Below, piece by piece: positions 31,592-40,346 of a stretch of 64,000 nt of DNA (the first letter of the stretch is position 1; each line of letters starts with the position of its first letter). Where the stretch lies: positions 2,491,001 to 2,555,000 of the forward strand of contig NZ_CP044227.1 of assembly GCF_008727735.1 (NCBI RefSeq). The letters run 5' to 3'. Source of the stretch: Flintibacter sp. KGMB00164 (lineage in GTDB: Bacteria; Bacillota; Clostridia; Oscillospirales; Oscillospiraceae). A program made the translations under genes and the position numbers. The notes under the pieces are model-generated. The model made no database searches, was not told the origin of the DNA, and saw only the letters and a list, made by a program, of their open reading frames with translations.

Positions 31592-32475
31592 AACAACAAC
31601 GAAAAGCCTGGCTCTACCTGCTGCCCGCCCTGCTGTTTCTGGCAGCATTCATGGTCTATCCTCTCATTGACGTATTTATCTACTCAGTGGAGGAGGGGTA
31701 TAACTTCGCCTCCCAGACCTACTTCGGCGTGGGACTGTATAACTACTCCTACGTGCTCCACGACCCCTACTTCTTGCAGGCGGTGAAAAACACCTTCCTG
31801 CTGGTCATCATCACCGTGCCCCTGTCCACCGGACTGGCTCTGGTCATCTCTCTGGCCCTCAGCTCCATCCGGCCTCTCCGGGATCTGTTCCAGACCATCT
31901 ACTTTCTGCCCTACGTGACCAACACGTTGGCGGTGGGTCTGGTGTTCATGATCCTGTTTCAGAAGACGGAGTACACCGATGGCCTCATCAACCTGATGAT
32001 CCAGTGGTTCGGCGGCTCCAGCGTGGACTTCATTGAAGGACCCTACTGGGCCAAGATGTTCGTGCTGTGCTTTTACACCATCTGGGTGGTCATGCCCTTT
32101 AAAATCCTCATTCTCACCAGCGCTCTGGCCTCGGTGAATCCGGACTACTACAAGGCCGCCCGGGTGGACGGCACCTCCAAGGGACGCATCTTCCTGCGCA
32201 TCACGCTGCCCATGATCTCCCCCATGGTGTTCTACCTCATCGTCACCGGCTTTATCGGCGCCTTCAAGGCGTACAGCGACGCGGTAGCTCTCTTTGGCAC
32301 CGACCTGAACGCGGCGGGGATGAACACCATTGTGGGCTATGTCTACGACATGCTCTACGGCGACAGCGGCGGCTTCCCGTCCTACGCCTCGGCGGCCGCC
32401 ATCATCCTGTTTGCCATCGTGCTGACCATCACCTGCATCAACCTCCTGGTCAGCAAAAAGCACGTACACTACTAA
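31588..32475 (+). CDS. ABC importer permease, UgpA/MalF type
   Basis: 295 residues with six membrane segments, starting at KAWLYLLPALLFLAAFMVYP. The EAA cytoplasmic loop that docks the ATPase is visible as DYYKAARVDGTSKGRIFLRI with LPMISP after it. Binding-protein-dependent transport permease family CUT1. Its ATG overlaps the stop of the ATPase gene (ATGA), indicating translational coupling; next permease starts 15 bp downstream. Confidence 0.93.
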   Translation: MKQQRKAWLYLLPALLFLAAFMVYPLIDVFIYSVEEGYNFASQTYFGVGLYNYSYVLHDPYFLQAVKNTFLLVIITVPLSTGLALVISLALSSIRPLRDLFQTIYFLPYVTNTLAVGLVFMILFQKTEYTDGLINLMIQWFGGSSVDFIEGPYWAKMFVLCFYTIWVVMPFKILILTSALASVNPDYYKAARVDGTSKGRIFLRITLPMISPMVFYLIVTGFIGAFKAYSDAVALFGTDLNAAGMNTIVGYVYDMLYGDSGGFPSYASAAAIILFAIVLTITCINLLVSKKHVHY

Positions 32476-32490
32476 TAAGGGGGGATTCTT

Positions 32491-33366
32491 GTGGAACAAT
32501 CTTTTGACTTTGAACGCCTCCAGAGGCGGGCGCTGCGCCGCAAACGCATCCTGCGCTTACTCACCTACCTGCCGCTGGGCGTGTGGGCCGTGGTGGTGCT
32601 CTTCCCCTTCTACTGGATGCTGCTCACCTCGGTGAAGGACTACGGTGCCTACAACGCCGAGCACATCCCCACCTTCTTTACCCTCTCCCCCACCCTGCAA
32701 AACTACCGCGACGCCTTTACCTCCGTCCCCCTGGGCCGGTATCTGTTGAACACGGTGTTCTTCGCCGTGGTCACCACCGCCCTCATGGTGGTGGTCATCA
32801 CCCTGTCGGCCTACGCCTTTGCCCGGATGGAGTTCCGGGGGAAAAACCTGCTGTTTACCCTGTTTTTGTCCCTGATGATGATCCCCACCGAATTGGTGGT
32901 CATCACCAACTACGCCACCATCACCGGCCTGGAGCTGCGCAACACCTTTACCGGCCTTATCCTCCCCTCGGTCACCTCGGTATTTTATATCTACCTGCTG
33001 AAGGAAAATTTTGAGCAGGTCCCCGACGAACTCTACCGGGCAGCCAAGGTGGATGGTACCTCCGACTTCAAATACCTTTGGAAGGTGATGCTGCCCATCT
33101 GCCGCCCCACTCTGGTGACCATCATCATCCTGAAGGTCATCGAGTGCTGGAACTCCTACGTGTGGCCCCGGCTCATTACTGACGACCCCAACTACTTTCT
33201 GGTGTCCAACGGCATCCAGGAAATCCGGGAAAACGGCTTTGGCCGGGAAAACATCCCCGCCATGATGGCGGCGGTAGTGGTCATCTCGGTGCCCCTCATT
33301 CTGCTGTTCTTCCTGTTCCGGAAGAAGATCATGGCGGGCGTGTCCAGAGGAGGGATCAAAGGATGA
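32491..33366 (+). CDS. ABC importer permease, UgpE/MalG type
   Basis: 291 residues, six membrane segments, partner of the previous permease. EAA loop: ELYRAAKVDGTSDFKYLWKV followed by MLPICRPT. The start is a GTG at 32491 with AAGGGGGGA upstream. It overlaps the binding-protein gene by 4 bp. Substrate specificity is set mainly by the binding protein and is not readable here. Confidence 0.93.
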   Translation: MEQSFDFERLQRRALRRKRILRLLTYLPLGVWAVVVLFPFYWMLLTSVKDYGAYNAEHIPTFFTLSPTLQNYRDAFTSVPLGRYLLNTVFFAVVTTALMVVVITLSAYAFARMEFRGKNLLFTLFLSLMMIPTELVVITNYATITGLELRNTFTGLILPSVTSVFYIYLLKENFEQVPDELYRAAKVDGTSDFKYLWKVMLPICRPTLVTIIILKVIECWNSYVWPRLITDDPNYFLVSNGIQEIRENGFGRENIPAMMAAVVVISVPLILLFFLFRKKIMAGVSRGGIKG

Positions 33367-34955
33367 GAGGAAAACGCGTCTGTGCGGCCCTGCTCTCCGC
33401 CGCCCTGCTGCTGGGTTTGTCCGGCTGCCACGGCTCCAAGGAGACGGTGAGCTTCCAGGTGCCCGACACCTTTGATGAGAGCCGCACCTATGAGATCACC
33501 TTCTGGGCCAAGAACGACACCAACAAGCGCCAGACCGACATCTACAAGCAGGCCATTGCCGACTTTGAGGAGCTTTACCCCAACATCAAGGTGGAGCTGC
33601 GCCTGTACACCGACTACGGCAAAATTTATAACGACGTCATCACCAACATCTCCACCGGCACCACCCCCAACGTGTGCATCACCTACCCCGACCACATCGC
33701 CACCTACCTCACGGGTGAAAATGTGGTGGTGCCTCTCGACGAGCTGTTTGCCGACCCGGACTACGGCCTGGGCGGCGCGGCACTGAAATTTGACGGCCCC
33801 ACCCAGGAGGAAATCATTCCCCAGTTTCTGGAGGAGTGCGACCTGAACGGGACCTATTACGCTGTGCCCTATATGCGCTCCACCGAGGCCTGCTACATCA
33901 ACAAGACCTACGTGGAGAAGCTGGGCTACACACTCCCGGAAACCCTCACCTGGGACTTTATCTGGGAGGTATCGGAGGCCGCCGCCAAACAGGACGCTCA
34001 GGGCAATTACCTGGTCAACGGCCAGAAGGTGATGATTCCCTTTATCTACAAGTCCACCGACAACATGATGATCCAGATGCTCCGGCAGCTGGACGCAGGC
34101 TACTCCACCAGCAGCGGAGACATCCAGCTCTTCAACGACACCACCAAAGAGCTGCTGTCCACCATCGCTCAGCATGTGGAGACGGGCGCCTTCTCCACCT
34201 TCAAGATCTCCAGCTACCCCGCCAACTTCCTCAACGCCGGCCAGTGTATCTTCGCCATCGACTCCACCGCCGGCTCCACCTGGATGGGCGCCAACGCCCC
34301 GCTCTCCGACATCAGTCCCGACGCCTTTGTGGACTTTGAGACGGTGGTCATGCCCATCCCCCAGTTTGACCCGGAGAACCCCCAGATGATCTCCCAGGGA
34401 CCCTCCATCTGTATCTTCAACAAGGAGGACCCCCAGGAGGTGCTGGCTTCCTGGCTGTTCACTCAGTTCCTGCTTACCAATGAGGTTCAGATCCCCTACG
34501 CCCAGACCGAGGGGTATGTCCCCGTCACCTCCAAGGCTCAGCAGTCGGAGGAGTATCAGGATTACCTGTCCCGGGCCGGAGAGGACAACGACACCTACTA
34601 CGACGTAAAGATCGCCGCCACCCAGCTGCTGCTGGACCACACCGACGACACCTTTGTCACCCCGGTCTTCAACGGCTCGGCCTCTCTGCGGGACGCCGCC
34701 GGGCAGCTCATTGAGAACACCGCCAAGTCGGTGCGCCGGGGCGAGACGGTGGACGAGGCCTACTGGGACTCCCTCTTTGCTGAGGTAAAAGCCCTCTACC
34801 ATCTGGACGAAACCAGCGCCTCCGCCTCCGGTCCCGCCGATCTTGGACCCCTGCCCCAGACGGCGGTGATCCTGCTGGGCAGCCTGGCTGCGGCCTGGAT
34901 TCTGATCCTGGTGTGGGTGGTCCTCAGCGCGCGGAAAAAGCGGGCTGGCCATTGA
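33363..34955 (+). CDS. ABC importer extracellular binding protein with C-terminal membrane anchor
   Basis: 530 residues. A lipoprotein signal (lipobox LSGC, Cys22) is followed by a type-1 solute-binding domain (YEITFWAKNDTNKRQTDIYK, QAIADFEELYPNIKVELR) of the UgpB/MalE kind. It is longer than usual (typically 420-450 residues). The extra C-terminus has a low-complexity linker, then LPQT (497-500), a single membrane helix (about 503-523) and a basic tail ARKKRAGH. The last part looks like a cell-wall sorting signal with LPQTA in place of LPxTG, or simply a second membrane anchor. Final gene of the operon. Confidence 0.9.
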   Translation: MRGKRVCAALLSAALLLGLSGCHGSKETVSFQVPDTFDESRTYEITFWAKNDTNKRQTDIYKQAIADFEELYPNIKVELRLYTDYGKIYNDVITNISTGTTPNVCITYPDHIATYLTGENVVVPLDELFADPDYGLGGAALKFDGPTQEEIIPQFLEECDLNGTYYAVPYMRSTEACYINKTYVEKLGYTLPETLTWDFIWEVSEAAAKQDAQGNYLVNGQKVMIPFIYKSTDNMMIQMLRQLDAGYSTSSGDIQLFNDTTKELLSTIAQHVETGAFSTFKISSYPANFLNAGQCIFAIDSTAGSTWMGANAPLSDISPDAFVDFETVVMPIPQFDPENPQMISQGPSICIFNKEDPQEVLASWLFTQFLLTNEVQIPYAQTEGYVPVTSKAQQSEEYQDYLSRAGEDNDTYYDVKIAATQLLLDHTDDTFVTPVFNGSASLRDAAGQLIENTAKSVRRGETVDEAYWDSLFAEVKALYHLDETSASASGPADLGPLPQTAVILLGSLAAAWILILVWVVLSARKKRAGH

Positions 34956-34979
34956 TTTCTTGAAAATTCCAGCTATAAT
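34952..34979 (+). promoter_or_regulatory. Promoter of the OB-fold-like lipoprotein gene
   Basis: TTGATT (34952-34957) overlapping the preceding stop codon, 16-bp spacer, TATAAT (34974-34979). Confidence 0.7.
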
Positions 34980-35023
34980 GAAAGCGGACAACCTGTCCAA
35001 ACCCATTGAAAAGGAGAAGCAAG

Positions 35024-35830
35024 ATGAAACGTACCATTCTTTTGACCCTGGCTCTCACCATGGCCCTGGCCGTCACCGGCTGCGGCAGCAACGGGAACAC
35101 CAGCTCTCAGAACAGCTCCGGCAGCGGCTCTGATACCACCTCTCAGTCCCAGTCCTCCGCTTCCGGCTCCCAGACCGCCGGCGAGGTCATGAGCTACGAG
35201 GAGTATATGGCCGCCGATCTGGACAGCCAGGTCACTGTGGAGACCTATGTCCAGGCCAAGCAGTCCTGGTGGGAGGACAAGGCCACCCTGTACACCCAGG
35301 ACCAGGACGGCGCCTACTTTGTCTATGATGCCGCCTGCTCCCAGGAGCTCTACGACCAGCTGACCCCCGGCACCAAGATCCAGGTCACCGGCTATAAGAC
35401 CGAGTGGTCCGGCGAGGTGGAGATCATCGACGCCTCCATCCAGATCGTGGAGGGCGGCGACACCTTCGTGGCCGAGCCTCTGGACGTGACCGAGCTGCTG
35501 GGCGCCGATACCCTGATCGACCACCAGAACCAGCTGGTCTCCTTCAAGGGCCTGACTGTGGAGCCCTCTCAGGATGCCAGCGGCAATGAGGCCGCCTTCC
35601 TGTACAGCTGGGACGGCTCCGGCACCGACGGCGACGACCTGTACTTCAACGCCTCCTACAACGGCCAGACCTACACCTTCACCGTGGAGTCCTATCTCTG
35701 CGACAACACCACCGACGTGTACGCGGCGGTGAAGGCTCTGGAGATTGGCCAGACCATTGACATGGAGGGCTTCCTCTACTGGTACGAGGGCGTCAACCCC
35801 CACATCACCTCCGTCACTGTGGCTCAGTAA
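35024..35830 (+). CDS. Lipoprotein with OB-fold-like repeats, unknown function
   Basis: 268 residues. Lipoprotein signal MKRTILLTLALTMALAVTGC with Cys20, then a Ser/Gln/Gly-rich linker (about 21-52). Two similar beta-rich halves follow (VTVETYVQAKQSWWEDKATL and GTKIQVTGYKTEWSGEVEI; later LVSFKGLTVEPSQ and GQTIDMEGFLYWYEG), the pattern of small bacterial OB-fold/nucleic-acid-binding-like lipoproteins. No enzyme motif is visible. SD AAAAGGAGAAG. It sits between the ABC importer and the ECF sigma pair with its own promoter and terminator. Confidence 0.8.
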   Translation: MKRTILLTLALTMALAVTGCGSNGNTSSQNSSGSGSDTTSQSQSSASGSQTAGEVMSYEEYMAADLDSQVTVETYVQAKQSWWEDKATLYTQDQDGAYFVYDAACSQELYDQLTPGTKIQVTGYKTEWSGEVEIIDASIQIVEGGDTFVAEPLDVTELLGADTLIDHQNQLVSFKGLTVEPSQDASGNEAAFLYSWDGSGTDGDDLYFNASYNGQTYTFTVESYLCDNTTDVYAAVKALEIGQTIDMEGFLYWYEGVNPHITSVTVAQ

Positions 35831-35847
35831 ATTTTTCCATTCTGTTT

Positions 35848-35886
35848 CAGCCTGCTGCCCTCTGGGCGGCAGGCTGAATTTTTTCT
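35848..35886 (+). terminator. Terminator after the lipoprotein gene
   Basis: 13-bp stem CAGCCTGCTGCCC / GGGCGGCAGGCTG with one mismatch, loop of three, then AATTTTTTCT. Confidence 0.9.
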
Positions 35887-35903
35887 GAAAAATTTTTCTC
35901 CCC

Positions 35904-35930
35904 TGCAACAATTTCCCCTGAAAAAGCGTC
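35904..35930 (+). promoter_or_regulatory. Probable ECF-type autoregulatory promoter
   Basis: TGCAAC (35904-35909), 17-bp spacer, CGTC (35927-35930), matching the AAC...CGTC signature of ECF sigma promoters, 25 bases upstream of the sigma gene. No sigma-A hexamers are apparent. Confidence 0.65.
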
Positions 35931-35955
35931 AACCTGTGTAGAAGGGGGTGAAGCG

Positions 35956-36432
35956 ATGAACCATCCGACCAACCCACCGGTGGATTGGGAGACCCTGGTC
36001 ACCCAGGAAGAAAACCGTCTCTACCGTACCGCCCTGGCCATTCTGGGCGACCCCAGCGAGGCCCAGGACGCGGTACAGGAAGCCTTTCTTGCCTTTTTGG
36101 AAAAGGCACCGCAAAATTTAGAGATTCCCGGGGCGTGGCTGATGCGGGTGCTGGTCAACGGCTGCAAAAGCCGCCTTCGCCTGCGCTGGCGGCGGCCCAC
36201 AGTGCCCCTGTGGGAGGAACTGCCCGCTCCCTCCCCGGAGGAACGGGAGGAGCTGGAGGAATTATACGCTCTGCCTCCCCAGGACCGGGCTGTCATCCAT
36301 CTGCACTACTACGAGGGCTACTCCACCCAGGAGATCGCCCAGCTGCTCCACTGCCGCCCCGGCACGGTCCGCTCCCGGCTCTCCCGGGCCAGAGAGCGGC
36401 TTCGCCGATTGTTAGGAGGAGATTTTCAGTGA
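35956..36432 (+). CDS. ECF-family RNA polymerase sigma factor
   Basis: 158 residues with sigma region 2 (LYRTALAILGDPSEAQDAVQ, then EAFLAFLEKA) and region 4 HTH (VIHLHYYEGYSTQEIAQLLH, CRPGTVRSRLSRARERLRR). ECF factors direct polymerase to stress genes when released from an anti-sigma. SD GAAGGGGGTG. It overlaps the next gene by 4 bp, which fits a co-translated sigma/anti-sigma pair, and the upstream ECF-like promoter suggests self-activation. Confidence 0.92.
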   Translation: MNHPTNPPVDWETLVTQEENRLYRTALAILGDPSEAQDAVQEAFLAFLEKAPQNLEIPGAWLMRVLVNGCKSRLRLRWRRPTVPLWEELPAPSPEEREELEELYALPPQDRAVIHLHYYEGYSTQEIAQLLHCRPGTVRSRLSRARERLRRLLGGDFQ

Positions 36433-37814
36433 AATACTACACTCAGTATATGGATTCCCAGCAGGTGTCCCCGGATTTACACCGCCGCCTGTGTGAACTA
36501 AAGCCCCGTCCCCGCCGCACCCATGTGGGGCAAATCGCTGCTCTGGCCGCCTGCGGCGCAGCGGCCTGCCTGGCTTTGTATGTGGGCCTGTCCCCCGCTT
36601 CCGGCCCCAATCAGGTGGTCTCCGACACCATTGTCCCCGGCATCCAGGATAACTTCGGCCCCGGAGAGTCCTCGGGCTACCTGGTGCCGGACAGCGGACA
36701 GGGAACTGCCAACTTCTTCTGCATGGGGGGGATCGACTATGTCCCGTGGGAGACTGAGGTGGACAGCTCTCTGCGCTATGATATCCAGGAGGGCTCCTTT
36801 GGCCGCACCCTCACCCAGGAGCAGTTATTTGATCTGTTCTGGCCGGATGGCGGTGGGGAGGGCATCCCCTGGACGCTCTTTTGGGATGGCTACACCCTGA
36901 ACGCCGACGCCATCTATGACAAGGAAGGTTCCTTGCTCTGGGTAACCGTAGTAGGCAGCAAGGGAGACGCCCACTTCTCCCTCCAGCTGGCTCCTGACCA
37001 GCTTCCCCCCACCTGTGTGGCCGGACCGGAGCCTGCCTACTACGACTACTTTGGTACGGAGATCGCCGCCTGGACCTCCACCGGTGACTGGAACGATGAC
37101 GGCGAGTCTGATACAAAGGTTACCATCCAGGCGGTGAAGGACGGCATTGGGGTGCGCTTTGTGAACTACGGCCAAACTGATCCGGAGGGCAAGGACACCG
37201 CCCTGGACTTCAACAGCTTCTTTGTCAACCGCACCTTTGCCGGGGAGGGCATTCAGTTCACTCTGGACCACCTGCGCACCACCACGGACATCCCGGACTG
37301 GCGGGCCGAGACCTTCTCCAGCCTGGAGGAGGCCCGGCAGGAGGCCGACTTTTCCCCCTACCTGCCCGCCTCCGCGCCCGAAGGCTACGGGGAGTTTGAG
37401 GGCACGCTCTCCTACCAGGAGGAGGTGCGGAACACCCTGTTCCTGCGCTGGAGCCGGGGGTACAGCGATGTGACCGTCCGGGTGTCCCTCCCGGAGGGAG
37501 GCGCGCCGCAGGGGAACACGGTGGACGTGAGTAACCGGGCCGCCTATGACGTGCGGCTCTACTCCATCCCCTGGTGCGACAGTGTGCCGGAGGAATATCG
37601 GGAGACGGTAGACAATCCCATCTTCCGCGCCCAGGACATGACCCGGGAGGTGGTGTCCGCCCGCTCCCGCTCCTACCAGGACGCGGGAGACACCGACGGC
37701 CCCCGCATCAACTTCACCATTCGATATTCCGACGGGACGGAGGCGGAATATACAAGCAAAGGGCTCAGTGAAGACGCACTTTGGGCCATAATTTCCCCCA
37801 CGCTCCCCGGCTGA
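36429..37814 (+). CDS. Probable anti-sigma factor with large extracellular domain
   Basis: 461 residues, starting at a GTG overlapping the sigma stop (SD AGGAGGAG). A short cytosolic N-terminus (VKYYTQYMDSQQVSPDLHRR) is followed by a single membrane segment (about 35-55, IAALAACGAAACLALYVGLS), then about 400 residues outside. The ectodomain has repeats of beta-rich, acidic sequence without a known enzyme motif. Position and topology indicate an anti-sigma that senses envelope conditions. It lacks an obvious HXXXCXXC zinc anti-sigma motif in the N-terminus, so sigma binding would have to use another helix. Function is inferred from context. Confidence 0.78.
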   Translation: MKYYTQYMDSQQVSPDLHRRLCELKPRPRRTHVGQIAALAACGAAACLALYVGLSPASGPNQVVSDTIVPGIQDNFGPGESSGYLVPDSGQGTANFFCMGGIDYVPWETEVDSSLRYDIQEGSFGRTLTQEQLFDLFWPDGGGEGIPWTLFWDGYTLNADAIYDKEGSLLWVTVVGSKGDAHFSLQLAPDQLPPTCVAGPEPAYYDYFGTEIAAWTSTGDWNDDGESDTKVTIQAVKDGIGVRFVNYGQTDPEGKDTALDFNSFFVNRTFAGEGIQFTLDHLRTTTDIPDWRAETFSSLEEARQEADFSPYLPASAPEGYGEFEGTLSYQEEVRNTLFLRWSRGYSDVTVRVSLPEGGAPQGNTVDVSNRAAYDVRLYSIPWCDSVPEEYRETVDNPIFRAQDMTREVVSARSRSYQDAGDTDGPRINFTIRYSDGTEAEYTSKGLSEDALWAIISPTLPG

Positions 37815-37819
37815 GGGGG

Positions 37820-37848
37820 TTGCGGAGCGGAGGTTGGCGCATTATAAT
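37820..37848 (+). promoter_or_regulatory. Promoter of the amidohydrolase gene
   Basis: -35 TTGCGG (37820-37825), 17-bp spacer, -10 TATAAT (37843-37848). Confidence 0.75.
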
Positions 37849-37877
37849 AATGAAATGGTATGAAAGGAGCCTTTTCC

Positions 37878-38705
37878 ATGAAAATTATTGATGCGCATTT
37901 ACATATTTTTCCCTCCGAACCCCGCACCGACGCCATGGCTGAGAAGGTAGGCCACGTTAACTCCGTAGAACACCTGCGGGAGGTGTACGGACAGCTGGAG
38001 ATCGTCCACGGCGTGGTCATGGGCAACCGCAGCCTGGACGTGGGCTTTCACAACTACCCCACCGACCTGTTTCATTACTGCGTCGGGCTGGACAGCCTGG
38101 TGCTGGACCGTGGTGAGACCATCCCCAAGGACCTGCCCGACCAGGTGGAGGAGCACCTGAAGCGTGAGAACTGCTGCGGCGTGAAGCTCTACCCCGGCTA
38201 CAACAAGATCTGGCTCACCGACCCCATCTACCAGCCCATCTATGAGCTGGCCGCCCGCTACGACAAGCCAGTCGCCATCCATATGGGCCTCACTTCCTAC
38301 TCCCGGGCCTATCTCAAGTATAGCCATCCCCTGGTGCTGGATGAGGCGGCTGCCGACAACCACCGCACCCGCTTTGTTATGTGCCACTTCGGCAACCCCT
38401 TCCTCCAGGAGGCGGCCGCTGTGCTGGAGAAAAACCCCAACGTGTCCACCGACCTGTCCGGCCTGTTGGAGGGACGGGTGGACCTGGACGCCTACTTCCT
38501 GGACCGTGCCGTGTATGCCGAGCTGCTCCGCGGCTGGCTGAGCTACGTGGGCTGCTGGGACCGGGTGATGTTCGGCACCGACTGGCCTATCGTCAATCTG
38601 GAGGAGTACATCCGCTATATCCAGCGTCTGGTGCCCCGCGCCCACTGGCAGAAGGTCTTCTTCGACAACGCCAACCAGATCTATGGTCTGGGCCTGGACG
38701 CCTGA
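37878..38705 (+). CDS. Amidohydrolase-2 family (TIM-barrel metal hydrolase)
   Basis: 275 residues of the amidohydrolase/ACMSD-like family. The metal His-x-His is at residues 7 and 9 (MKIIDAHLHIF). Later ligands: VAIHMG (His), VMCHFGNP (His) and the Asp in FGTDWPIVNLEE. It would hydrolyse or decarboxylate a small organic acid; the substrate is unknown. ATG 37878 follows AAAGGAG; an upstream start lacks an SD. 18 bp before a small DUF4250 gene. Confidence 0.9.
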   Translation: MKIIDAHLHIFPSEPRTDAMAEKVGHVNSVEHLREVYGQLEIVHGVVMGNRSLDVGFHNYPTDLFHYCVGLDSLVLDRGETIPKDLPDQVEEHLKRENCCGVKLYPGYNKIWLTDPIYQPIYELAARYDKPVAIHMGLTSYSRAYLKYSHPLVLDEAAADNHRTRFVMCHFGNPFLQEAAAVLEKNPNVSTDLSGLLEGRVDLDAYFLDRAVYAELLRGWLSYVGCWDRVMFGTDWPIVNLEEYIRYIQRLVPRAHWQKVFFDNANQIYGLGLDA

Positions 38706-38723
38706 GAGAGGAGGAACCCGGAT

Positions 38724-38897
38724 ATGCTGCCAAAGGACCCTATTCTCCTGCTGAGCGTGGTAAACACCAAGCTGCGGGACAACTACCCCAGCCTGGAGGA
38801 ACTGTGCCATGCCGAAGATGCGGACCCCCAGGAGATCATTCAGACTCTGGATGCCGTCGGCTATGTCTACCAGCCGGATTTGAATCAGTTCCGCTAA
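38724..38897 (+). CDS. DUF4250 domain-containing small protein
   Basis: 57 residues starting MLPKDPILLLSVVNTKLRDN and ending YVYQPDLNQFR. This is the DUF4250 family, a small protein of Firmicutes and other anaerobes with no known role. SD GAGGAGG is 8 bases before the ATG. It follows the amidohydrolase by 18 bp, so the two are probably co-transcribed. Confidence 0.88.
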   Translation: MLPKDPILLLSVVNTKLRDNYPSLEELCHAEDADPQEIIQTLDAVGYVYQPDLNQFR

Positions 38898-38910
38898 CGA
38901 ATATAAATAT

Positions 38911-38974
38911 GGGCATCTCCGGCCGTGCCGGAGATGCCCAAAAAAACGCCCGGAGCATCTGCTCCGGGCGTTTT
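38911..38974. terminator. Double terminator between DUF4250 and msmX-like genes
   Basis: Two perfect hairpins, GGGCATCTCCGG / CCGGAGATGCCC (38911-38939) and CGCCCGGAGCA / TGCTCCGGGCG (38947-38970), with AAAAAAA between and TTTT after. On the minus strand the second hairpin is followed by TTTTTTT, a strong terminator for the msmX-like gene. Confidence 0.9.
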
Positions 38975-38984
38975 GCAATTCAGA

Positions 38985-40118
38985 TTAGTCGGCCAGCAGG
39001 CTCTTCTCGGTGGTGGGGTCGAAGAGGTGGATGAGCTGGTTGCGGAAGGTGAAGCCCATCTTGGTGCCGTAGGGCACACCGGCGCGGAACTCGGCGGGCA
39101 GCTCGGTGGTCTGGATACGCATAACCACGTTCTGCTGCTTCTCACCCTCGCCCACGGTGGCGTGGAGGTAGAACTCGCTGCCCATCAGCTCGGACACCTC
39201 AACGGTGCACTGGATGGCATTGCCGCCCTCGGTCTGGACGGTGATGTGCTCGGGACGCACGCCCACGATCACGTCGGCATTGCCCTGGCCCTTGGAGGCC
39301 AGCTTCTGAGCCATCTCGTCGGTGACAGGGATGGTAGCGCCCATGCACTGGATCTGATAGCCGGCGCCGGTCTTCTCCAGCTTACCGTTGAAGAAGTTCA
39401 TCTGGGGAGTGCCGATAAAGCCGGCCACGAACAGGTTCACAGGAGTGTCAAAGACCTGCTGGGGAGTGCCGATCTGCTGGACAAAACCGTCCTTCATGAT
39501 GACGATGCGGTCACCCAGGGTCATAGCCTCGGTCTGGTCGTGGGTCACGTAGATAAAGGTGGTGTTGATGCGCTGACGCAGCTTGATAATCTCAGCGCGC
39601 ATCTGGTTACGCAGCTTGGCGTCCAGGTTGGACAGAGGCTCGTCCATCAGCAGCACCTTGGGCTCACGGACGATGGCGCGGCCGATGGCCACACGCTGAC
39701 GCTGGCCGCCGGACAGAGCCTTGGGCTTACGGTCCAGATACTGAGTAATGTCCAGGATCTCGGCGGCCTGGTTGACCCGGCGCTCGATCTCCGCTTTGTC
39801 CATCTTACGCAGCTTCAGGGGGAATTCCATGTTCTCCCGCACGGTCATGTGGGGATACAGAGCGTAGCTCTGGAAGACCATGGCGATGTCGCGGTCCTTG
39901 GGCTCCACATCGTTGACCAGGCGGTCGTCGATGCGCAGCTCGCCCTTGGAGATCTCCTCCAGGCCGGCCACCATACGAAGGGTGGTGGACTTACCGCAGC
40001 CGGAGGGTCCAACCAGAACGATAAACTCCTTGTCGGCGATCTCCAGGTTGAAATCGCTCACCGCGGTGACGTTTCCGTCATAGATCTTGAAGATGTGCTG
40101 AAGGCTCACAGTAGACAT
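38985..40118 (-). CDS. MsmX/UgpC-type multi-sugar ABC transporter ATPase
   Basis: 377 residues. Walker A GPSGCGKST (37-45), signature ALSGGQRQRVAIGRAI, Walker B VLLMDEPLSNLD and THDQTEAM are intact, with a C-terminal OB/TOBE domain (VIVGVRPEHITVQTEGG). In Firmicutes MsmX serves several CUT1 sugar importers, so an orphan copy without permeases is normal. The start is ATG 40118, but there is no usual SD directly upstream; a 35-codon leader ORF ends four bases before it (see 40123-40230). Substrates are inferred. Confidence 0.94.
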   Translation of the reverse strand: MSTVSLQHIFKIYDGNVTAVSDFNLEIADKEFIVLVGPSGCGKSTTLRMVAGLEEISKGELRIDDRLVNDVEPKDRDIAMVFQSYALYPHMTVRENMEFPLKLRKMDKAEIERRVNQAAEILDITQYLDRKPKALSGGQRQRVAIGRAIVREPKVLLMDEPLSNLDAKLRNQMRAEIIKLRQRINTTFIYVTHDQTEAMTLGDRIVIMKDGFVQQIGTPQQVFDTPVNLFVAGFIGTPQMNFFNGKLEKTGAGYQIQCMGATIPVTDEMAQKLASKGQGNADVIVGVRPEHITVQTEGGNAIQCTVEVSELMGSEFYLHATVGEGEKQQNVVMRIQTTELPAEFRAGVPYGTKMGFTFRNQLIHLFDPTTEKSLLAD

Positions 40119-40122
40119 GGGC

Positions 40123-40230
40123 TCAGGCCGTAGTACGCTCGCCTCTGCTCACGTACCTCCCTGCCAGAGAGCGAAACCCTGACAGGATTACGGCAGGTCT
40201 CCACACTGCCGCACCGCCGGCCGGCGGCAA
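40123..40230 (-). CDS. Possible 35-codon leader ORF of the msmX-like gene
   Basis: On the minus strand a TTG at 40230, 7 bases after AAGGAGG, opens a frame (LPPAGGAAVWRPAVILSG..., ending RGERTTA) that stops at TGA 40125-40123, four bases before the msmX ATG. An internal GTG at 40152 has its own GGGAGG. Since msmX itself lacks an SD, coupling from this ORF would explain its initiation. Composition is partly palindromic and no homologues are known to me. Confidence 0.4.
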   Translation of the reverse strand: MPPAGGAAVWRPAVILSGFRSLAGRYVSRGERTTA

Positions 40231-40346
40231 TTATTTTCCTCCTTTTTTCTGGTCCGGATGGCTATTGAAATGGAGTAGCGCTCCGGCCTGCAAATGATGG
40301 AATGCGGCTGCCAGAGGTTCTGGACAGAAAACGCTTCCTGCTCCTT

